Assembly (NCBI GenBank): GCA_009917695.1
Contig: JAACJG010000008.1
Span: 186,001-250,000 of the forward strand
Reading direction: 5' to 3'
DNA from: Candidatus Rifleibacterium amylolyticum
GTDB lineage: Bacteria > Muiribacteriota > Ozemobacteria > Ozemobacterales > Ozemobacteraceae
Length of the DNA stretch: 64,000 bases
Part shown: positions 59,570 through 64,000 of the stretch, in pieces
Position numbering within the stretch: position 1 is the first letter of the stretch
Layout: each line of letters starts with the position of its first letter
The notes under the pieces: generated by a model
The model's input: only the letters and a program-made list of their open reading frames with translations
What the model was told of the DNA's origin: nothing
Databases searched by the model: none
Made by a program: the position numbers and the translations under genes

Positions 59570-62191
59570 ATGTTTAAGAAAAATTTGTTGAATGTGCGAC
59601 GGGGTGGCGCACTTGTGATGACCGGTCTGGCCGCTATTTTCATGTTGGGCATGACCGCTCTGGTAACCGACATTGGCTATCTTTATTACAGCCAGTCGCA
59701 TCTACAGACAGCAGTGAACGCTGGCTGGAAGGCTGGCTATGACAGAATGCTCGAAATAGTTCAAGGAGCTTACGCTCCTGCTCCCGGCAGTACCCAGGAT
59801 CAGGCGATAAGAGCGCATATTCTCGATGTGATGGCACAGAATGGTATAACCGAGATGAATACCGAAATAGTGATATCATACACCCCCCTGACACCCAGGA
59901 CATTTCCTGGATACTATCTCAGAGTAGAGGGGACACAAAGAGTCGGCCTGTTCTTCGCAAAAGTGATGAATATTGCCAACTCTGATGTTTATGCCGTCAG
60001 AGAGAACCACCCCAACGACATGGGACAAGGGGTTGTACCTCTTGCGGTTCCGCATGGTGACGTCATCGACGAGAGCAGAAACACCTTTGATTTTCATGAA
60101 TTTACCGGAGACGAAGGATTTGTAGAAAACAAAGAATATATACTCAAGCTTGGATCTGGTGGTGCAGGTTCGAGCAAGGCAAAACCTGTTAAAACTGATC
60201 CTGAAGCGATCATTGAAGAAGACCTGCCTACTTTTATCTATATTCCGATGAGGAACGAGAACCTCCTGGCAGCGGCAACTGCGACTCCAGTGCTGTTGGT
60301 CGGAACCGGTTTTCCCGTTGTATCTCAAACTGATGCTGGCTATCTGGCCGCTTATGGTGGAGTATATAACTGCCTCAGACAACCAGGTAACCCGGCCGGC
60401 AACGTCCCTGTATACTGGCTTGTCGGCTACAATGGTGGCGCCTTCATCCTTCACGACGCCCTCGCGCTAAGAACCTGGCTGAGCAGTCGTGGCGTGAATT
60501 ATGCTGTTCTCAATGATATTGATGCTTTCAACATTATTGATGCGGCACCAGAGCACAAAATGCTGTTCAATCAACCACGTCTTGGCGTATATACCAGCAG
60601 CTCAACACCTGGCACCACTGAATTAGCATCGCTGCTTGTAGAGTCCAGTGTCAGAGAAAGCGGCGACGTCGATGGAACAGGCGACCTCGCGATAGTAACC
60701 GACGCTGAAATCATTGGCGGAGCACTTTCCAGTGTTGATGTTCTATTGATGAACGACCAGGATATGACCGGTTACGGCGGGGGGTGCAGCCACCATGCCC
60801 TGCCCTGCACTCATTTTCTGGGTATTGGCGGTTTCGATTTTGTCTCTAACAAAATCGAAGAAAAAGCACTCTATATGTGCCCCAAATGTCGCGAAGACTT
60901 CGACCAGGGAACAAAAAAATGGAAAGTAGGCGTTATCCCCGGAGCCGACTGCGAACTACTAGGCGTAAGATGCTCTGAACGTCAGACAATCGCGTTAACC
61001 AAACAGGGTAATCCGGTATTGTTCTACTGGGGAGCTGCCAACAATCAGGATTACCCAGCCTACCAGACGCTGATCTGCGGAACACCGTCACAGAACCAAT
61101 GTTATGAGTTCATAAGACAGAGTTCATTACTTGGTCAGGAAGTTCCCTTCTCACAACCATACGTATATTCGACCCAGAAATGGCAGGTCGCATCCAAGAT
61201 ATTAAGTCACGTCGACGGCGGCGGTCATCTTTTGGCAAAAGGCTTTGCAGCTGAAACCATGGATCTTTCTCTGTGGAAGATGAACGCAGCCGGCTCTTTT
61301 GAAGATTGTCTGGCATTTGCCGGCATGGAAATGGTCGATTTCCCCAGACGACTCCCCTACGTTCGCTTCTCTAACATCAACTCAACCATGTTTAACGCCG
61401 GATTCACCATTTCCGACTTCAACGACCCTCGTTGTCAAAACCACCTTGCAGCTCTGACAACCGGCCTTGCTGATAACAATGCATTTAACATGAGTTTGGA
61501 TATAGGTGCGACAGCGCTTGGATCAGTCGATGCCGACTATGCAAAATACATAAAAGGCACCAGTGGAACTGGCGAATATTGCTATCTCGCCGGTAGCGTC
61601 AATACTGTTCCGGCCAAACGGCTTATTCTCAACAACATACTCTATGCATCACTCAGCGACAAAGCTCAGAAATACTTCGTAACCGCAAGACAAAAAGGCG
61701 GCAATTATGGCCCATTAGATCCGGACAACTACGATGGAGGTGGCGCCAGCGATTATCAGGATCGCTTCATGTTCGGGTTCAACCAGCCTCTGCAACTGTG
61801 GGATCGCGTAATCGGCGAAAGCGGCAACATGCGCATGCCGACGGACAAATCAGTAGAATTTAGACTCGACCCGAACAATCCGGCAAGCAGGTTTATAATA
61901 GTTCCAATCACAGATGTTCCGCCAGAAGCAAAAGCCGTGCAACCAGACGTGGATACAATTTATGCCCTTAAGGGAAATGACCACCCGAACGGTGAGTATA
62001 CTCCTGACCAGGCCAGTTTTACAGCTTCGATACGCATTATAGGGTTTGCCATGTTCGAACTCGTCGATGCTTCAAGCTCTGATGCCGATGACATTGGGGA
62101 TTACCAGGTGGGGCAGGTGAGAGGAAAGTTCGTTCGCTACATTGTCGATCCGCGTGAAGTTGCCGGAATGGATCCTTACGTTACACCATGA
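59570..62191 (+). CDS. Large TadG-like protein with Cys-rich centre
   Basis: 873 aa, far longer than common TadG proteins. Residues 10-45 are the Tad_N type membrane anchor (RRGGALVMTGLAAIFMLGMT, ALVTDIGYLYYSQSHLQTAVNAG). The rest should lie in the periplasm. The middle looks like alternating strands and helices, with VYWLVGYNGGAFILHDALALRTWLSSRG and ILSHVDGGGHLLAKGFAAETMD reminiscent of amidotransferase/ThuA-like folds. A cysteine island (C406, C413, C437, C440, C461, C468, with HH at 408-409) could bind metal or form disulfides. No von Willebrand A motif found. Own transcription unit: terminators lie before and after it, and a sigma-54-like element precedes it. RBS AAGGGGGC. Confidence 0.8.
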   Translation: MFKKNLLNVRRGGALVMTGLAAIFMLGMTALVTDIGYLYYSQSHLQTAVNAGWKAGYDRMLEIVQGAYAPAPGSTQDQAIRAHILDVMAQNGITEMNTEIVISYTPLTPRTFPGYYLRVEGTQRVGLFFAKVMNIANSDVYAVRENHPNDMGQGVVPLAVPHGDVIDESRNTFDFHEFTGDEGFVENKEYILKLGSGGAGSSKAKPVKTDPEAIIEEDLPTFIYIPMRNENLLAAATATPVLLVGTGFPVVSQTDAGYLAAYGGVYNCLRQPGNPAGNVPVYWLVGYNGGAFILHDALALRTWLSSRGVNYAVLNDIDAFNIIDAAPEHKMLFNQPRLGVYTSSSTPGTTELASLLVESSVRESGDVDGTGDLAIVTDAEIIGGALSSVDVLLMNDQDMTGYGGGCSHHALPCTHFLGIGGFDFVSNKIEEKALYMCPKCREDFDQGTKKWKVGVIPGADCELLGVRCSERQTIALTKQGNPVLFYWGAANNQDYPAYQTLICGTPSQNQCYEFIRQSSLLGQEVPFSQPYVYSTQKWQVASKILSHVDGGGHLLAKGFAAETMDLSLWKMNAAGSFEDCLAFAGMEMVDFPRRLPYVRFSNINSTMFNAGFTISDFNDPRCQNHLAALTTGLADNNAFNMSLDIGATALGSVDADYAKYIKGTSGTGEYCYLAGSVNTVPAKRLILNNILYASLSDKAQKYFVTARQKGGNYGPLDPDNYDGGGASDYQDRFMFGFNQPLQLWDRVIGESGNMRMPTDKSVEFRLDPNNPASRFIIVPITDVPPEAKAVQPDVDTIYALKGNDHPNGEYTPDQASFTASIRIIGFAMFELVDASSSDADDIGDYQVGQVRGKFVRYIVDPREVAGMDPYVTP

Positions 62192-62248
62192 TCATAATTT
62201 AGAGAGAAAATAGAGAGTCCTGACCAACCAAAGGGGAAACCCTTTCTT

Positions 62249-62277
62249 AAGCGCCCTCAAGGGCGCTTTTTATTTTA
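62249..62277 (+). terminator. Rho-independent terminator after the TadG-like gene
   Basis: AAGCGCCC and GGGCGCTT around a short TCAA loop, followed by TTTATTTTATT. Confidence 0.85.
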
Positions 62278-62434
62278 TTGCCGCGCCCTTGATCGGGTGT
62301 TTTTCCACACCAAAAAAGAATGAGTAATTTCACTCCCGGGGTATTTATACCCCATATCAGGGAATTTTTTCTTGCTGGTTAATTATTCGACCGATATTGC
62401 CTTAGCCCGGCTGAACTTCTGCAAGTCCCCTGAG

Positions 62435-62480
62435 ATTGCTTCGTCAGACTGAATCCTCCTCGCAATGACCAGACCAATCG
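62435..62480. repeat. Dispersed CATTGCGAG-type repeat, inverted orientation
   Basis: GAGATTGCTTCGTCAGACTG then CCTCCTCGCAATGACC is the reverse orientation of the copy at 33098-33157. Confidence 0.6.
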
Positions 62481-62649
62481 CAATCTGGATCTCAATCGAT
62501 CTTTCTTTTCTCTCTAACATCTTTCTTGGCCGGCCCTCCAAGTCTCTGGTTGAGTTTATTCTTATTTTCTTCCTTGTGACTCTGCGTCTTTGTGCGCACC
62601 TCCTCTATTCATAGCTATCGGGATAGATCTTCTCTTGTTCTCTGTAACT

Positions 62650-62697
62650 AAGTGTGAAAATCGATTACAATTACGATTACGACAACGACGAGAGAGA
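62650..62697. repeat. Dispersed GATTACGATTACGA-type repeat
   Basis: ATCGATTACAATTACGATTA followed by CGACAACGACGAGAGAG; compare 28306-28350. Confidence 0.55.
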
Positions 62698-62766
62698 ACT
62701 TGCATTTGCTATTAAAATCTCAGCTGATTTGTTGTATATTTCTTATAAAATGATAGACTTATAGTG

Positions 62767-62786
62767 TGAGCATGATTTTTGCTTAT
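62767..62786 (+). promoter_or_regulatory. Sigma-54-like promoter element, copy 2 (tadE)
   Basis: Exact copy of the 20 bases at 59510-59529, 23 bases before the tadE ATG. The predicted start near 62794 leaves a short leader carrying GGGGGG. Flanks of the two copies differ, so only the putative -24/-12 core is conserved. Confidence 0.45.
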
Positions 62787-62809
62787 GAATAAGCAGGGGG
62801 GAACAAAAT

Positions 62810-63247
62810 ATGTACAAACGCAGAAAAAGAAAGGGTCAGGCAATCGTCGAGTTTGCCATGGTATTTCCATTCTTTCTGCTGATCGTAGTTGGCGGCATTA
62901 TCGATTTCGGCTTCGCCTTCTACAACTATCAGACATTGCAGCAGATAGCCAATGACACTGCGCAATGGGCTGCCGAGTCACTGCCAGATCCCAACAACAT
63001 CACGGCAATCACAGAATATGCCAACAAGCAGCGCCCAGCCTGGTGGACAGGGGCTTTTACCGTCAACACTCCCACCTGGACAGAACTGCCTACAAACGGT
63101 CAGCTCATAAACATCTCGGTATCTTACACATCACCGGCTTATACCCCGTTCTACCAGACCATGTTCAGCGCTGCCACCGGCAACAACGGAATCCAACTGG
63201 CGACAACCGCCTCATACAAGAGACTTACTCAGCTGAAACGCTATTAA
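62810..63247 (+). CDS. tadE: TadE-like pseudopilin
   Basis: 145 aa. Basic N-terminus then the TadE signature GQAIVEFAMVFPFFLLIVVGGIIDFGFAFYNYQTLQQIA, with the Glu five residues into the hydrophobic segment as in type IV pilin-like proteins; probable substrate of CpaA. The periplasmic tail has no cysteines. GGGGGG lies upstream. 12 bases separate it from the next pseudopilin gene. Confidence 0.93.
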   Translation: MYKRRKRKGQAIVEFAMVFPFFLLIVVGGIIDFGFAFYNYQTLQQIANDTAQWAAESLPDPNNITAITEYANKQRPAWWTGAFTVNTPTWTELPTNGQLINISVSYTSPAYTPFYQTMFSAATGNNGIQLATTASYKRLTQLKRY

Positions 63248-63259
63248 CAGGAGACTTAT

Positions 63260-63760
63260 ATGAGAAAGCAGGAAAATCGAGGCCAGGCTCTTGTCGAAAT
63301 GGCGTTGGTGCTGCCGCTTTTCATCTTTGTAATAATGGGAATCTTCGATTTTGGCAGAGTCCTGCACTGCTGGGGCACCCTCAATTATCAATGCGTAAGA
63401 GCGGCTAGAGTCTCCACAAGACGCATAAATCCGCTGCTTACCGGCAATGCCATGATCCCGTCTGCCTTCCCCACTCTGTCGGAGACAGCTGCAACCTTCA
63501 ATCAATTCCGGTCGCCGATGATGACAAGCGACAACTATCTCGATCAAAACGTGACTACGTTCACCGATGGCGAAGGCAACACCGTAACAGTACCTGTGCT
63601 GTTTTCTCACTCAGGCATAGGAAGCGCCTCACCAACAGTTGAAATCAGCGCAGCATACACGCTGGACATGATAACGCCATTCCTCGGAAAACTCGTCGGC
63701 GGCGAAAACAGAGCTGGCGCCATAACCATACACGCCTATGCCAGCGAATCAAAAGAATAA
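63260..63760 (+). CDS. Second TadE/TadF-like pseudopilin
   Basis: 166 aa. Same architecture: RGQALVEMALVLPLFIFVIMGIFDFGRVLHCWGTLNYQCVRAAR, then a periplasmic domain (TTFTDGEGNTVTVPVLFSHSG ... VEISAAYTLDMITPFLGKLVGG). AGGAG before ATG. With tadE it probably forms minor pilin components. A terminator follows directly, so it closes the locus. Confidence 0.92.
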   Translation: MRKQENRGQALVEMALVLPLFIFVIMGIFDFGRVLHCWGTLNYQCVRAARVSTRRINPLLTGNAMIPSAFPTLSETAATFNQFRSPMMTSDNYLDQNVTTFTDGEGNTVTVPVLFSHSGIGSASPTVEISAAYTLDMITPFLGKLVGGENRAGAITIHAYASESKE

Positions 63761-63768
63761 AAGTTTCC

Positions 63769-63811
63769 AACAAAAGCGGCTGTTCATTATAGAACAGCCG
63801 CTTTTGTTTTA
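63769..63811. terminator. Rho-independent terminator after the pseudopilin pair
   Basis: A 17-bp stem (AACAAAAGCGGCTGTTC, 63769-63785, with its complement 63792-63808) and T-rich flanks on both sides. Confidence 0.92.
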
Positions 63812-63817
63812 CCGCGT

Positions 63818-63890
63818 TCGCGAGAGGGCATCAGCCAAACGAAGCAATATCACCGACAGAAAGATTGCTTCGCTGCGCTCGCAATGACCT
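63818..63890. repeat. Dispersed CATTGCGAG-type repeat forming a hairpin
   Basis: Two opposed halves: CGAAGCAAT (63840-63848) and ATTGCTTCG (63864-63872), the second followed by CTGCGCTCGCAATGACC. Related to the copies at 33098 and 62435. Confidence 0.6.
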
Positions 63891-63894
63891 GTTA

Positions 63895-64000
63895 TTAGTC
63901 GGTCAGGGCAATGGCTTCGATTTCTACCAGGCAGTCGAGTGGCAGTTTGGCGACCTGCACGCAGGAGCGCGCCGGCGGTTCTGATTTGAAACGGGCGCCG
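63895..64000 (-). CDS. ridA: RidA/YjgF family protein (5' part outside the window)
   Basis: Only the last 34 codons are present, reading GARFKSEPPARSCVQVAKLP then LDCLVEIEAIALTD and stop. The segment PARSxVQVAxLPxxxLVEIEAIAL is the diagnostic C-terminus of RidA, which hydrolyses reactive enamines and imines from PLP enzymes; the conserved Arg of PARS and the Glu of EIEA are in place. Confidence 0.88.
   Translation of the reverse strand, partial: GARFKSEPPARSCVQVAKLPLDCLVEIEAIALTD

Larger units (their letters stand above)
62278..62766. other. Non-coding stretch with degenerate repeats before tadE
   Basis: No gene is seen over about 490 bases. It contains the CATTGCGAG-type repeat (62435-62480), a TCTGCGTCTTTGTGCGCACC tract near 62580, the GATTACGATTACGA-type repeat (62650-62697) and an AT-rich segment before the sigma-54-like element. 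Confidence 0.6.

Noticed and set aside
1-64000. CRISPR arrays, insertion sequences, prophage or tRNA genes
   Set aside because: No regularly spaced repeats, transposase or integrase reading frames, phage structural genes or cloverleaf sequences were found on either strand.

Overview
The window looks like a chromosome segment of a diderm, fermentative bacterium from a poorly studied phylum. Supporting this are many lipobox-bearing lipoproteins, a LolA-like carrier, a secretin, a Tad pilus and a bacterial microcompartment (BMC). It combines features of several groups (RNase Y/YmdB, a NadD-YqeK fusion, an LCP protein beside an outer membrane), so I cannot name a genus; a Riflebacteria-like lineage is only a guess. 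There are no rRNA or tRNA genes, insertion sequences or CRISPR arrays.

Layout. 1-4.3 kb (minus): an envelope cluster with a membrane/TPR protein, a NucS-like protein, a LolA-like protein and a Cys-rich protein. 4.4-8.9 kb: thioredoxin, then YmdB, RNase Y and a SurA/PrsA-like isomerase. 9-13.4 kb (minus): a fibronectin-III lipoprotein, PgeF and a TPR protein. 13.6-21.6 kb: pyruvate kinase, a YkgJ-type protein, a small operon (GNAT-like, exported zinc-ribbon/TPR, sigma-54 activator), a DppA-like peptidase and UvrB. A structured RNA of 6S-like architecture follows uvrB.

22.0-29.6 kb is the most distinctive part: a BMC operon encoding a TIM-like protein of unknown role, PduL, BMC-H, BMC-P, a CoA-acylating aldehyde dehydrogenase, a PduS-like iron-sulfur flavoprotein, a PduT-like shell trimer and RpiB. 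Phosphopentomutase DeoB follows from its own promoter. The gene set points to a sugar-phosphate-utilising compartment that oxidises an aldehyde to acyl phosphate and may pass electrons out through the PduT iron-sulfur pore. No aldolase that would make the aldehyde is visible.

29.6-34.7 kb holds three paralogous lipoproteins around a repeat-filled intergenic region. 34.8-41.0 kb (minus) is a tight housekeeping operon: obg, nadD-yqeK, LCP, queA, tgt, TPR. 41.1-46.3 kb: a FIST sensor with a hybrid histidine kinase, then an ABM protein with an iron-type alcohol dehydrogenase. 46.5-49.7 kb: a sugar aminotransferase and a Wzz/tyrosine-kinase-like protein.

49.7-63.8 kb is a Tad/Flp pilus locus (CpaA, CpaB, CpaC, CpaE, CpaF, TadB, TadC, DUF192, lipoprotein, large TadG-like protein, two TadE-like pseudopilins) with no Flp pilin gene. 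The TadG-like and TadE genes share an identical 20-base upstream element resembling a sigma-54 promoter, and a sigma-54 activator is encoded at 17 kb. The window ends in the 3' part of a RidA gene. Non-coding stretches carry degenerate copies of at least three dispersed repeat families.
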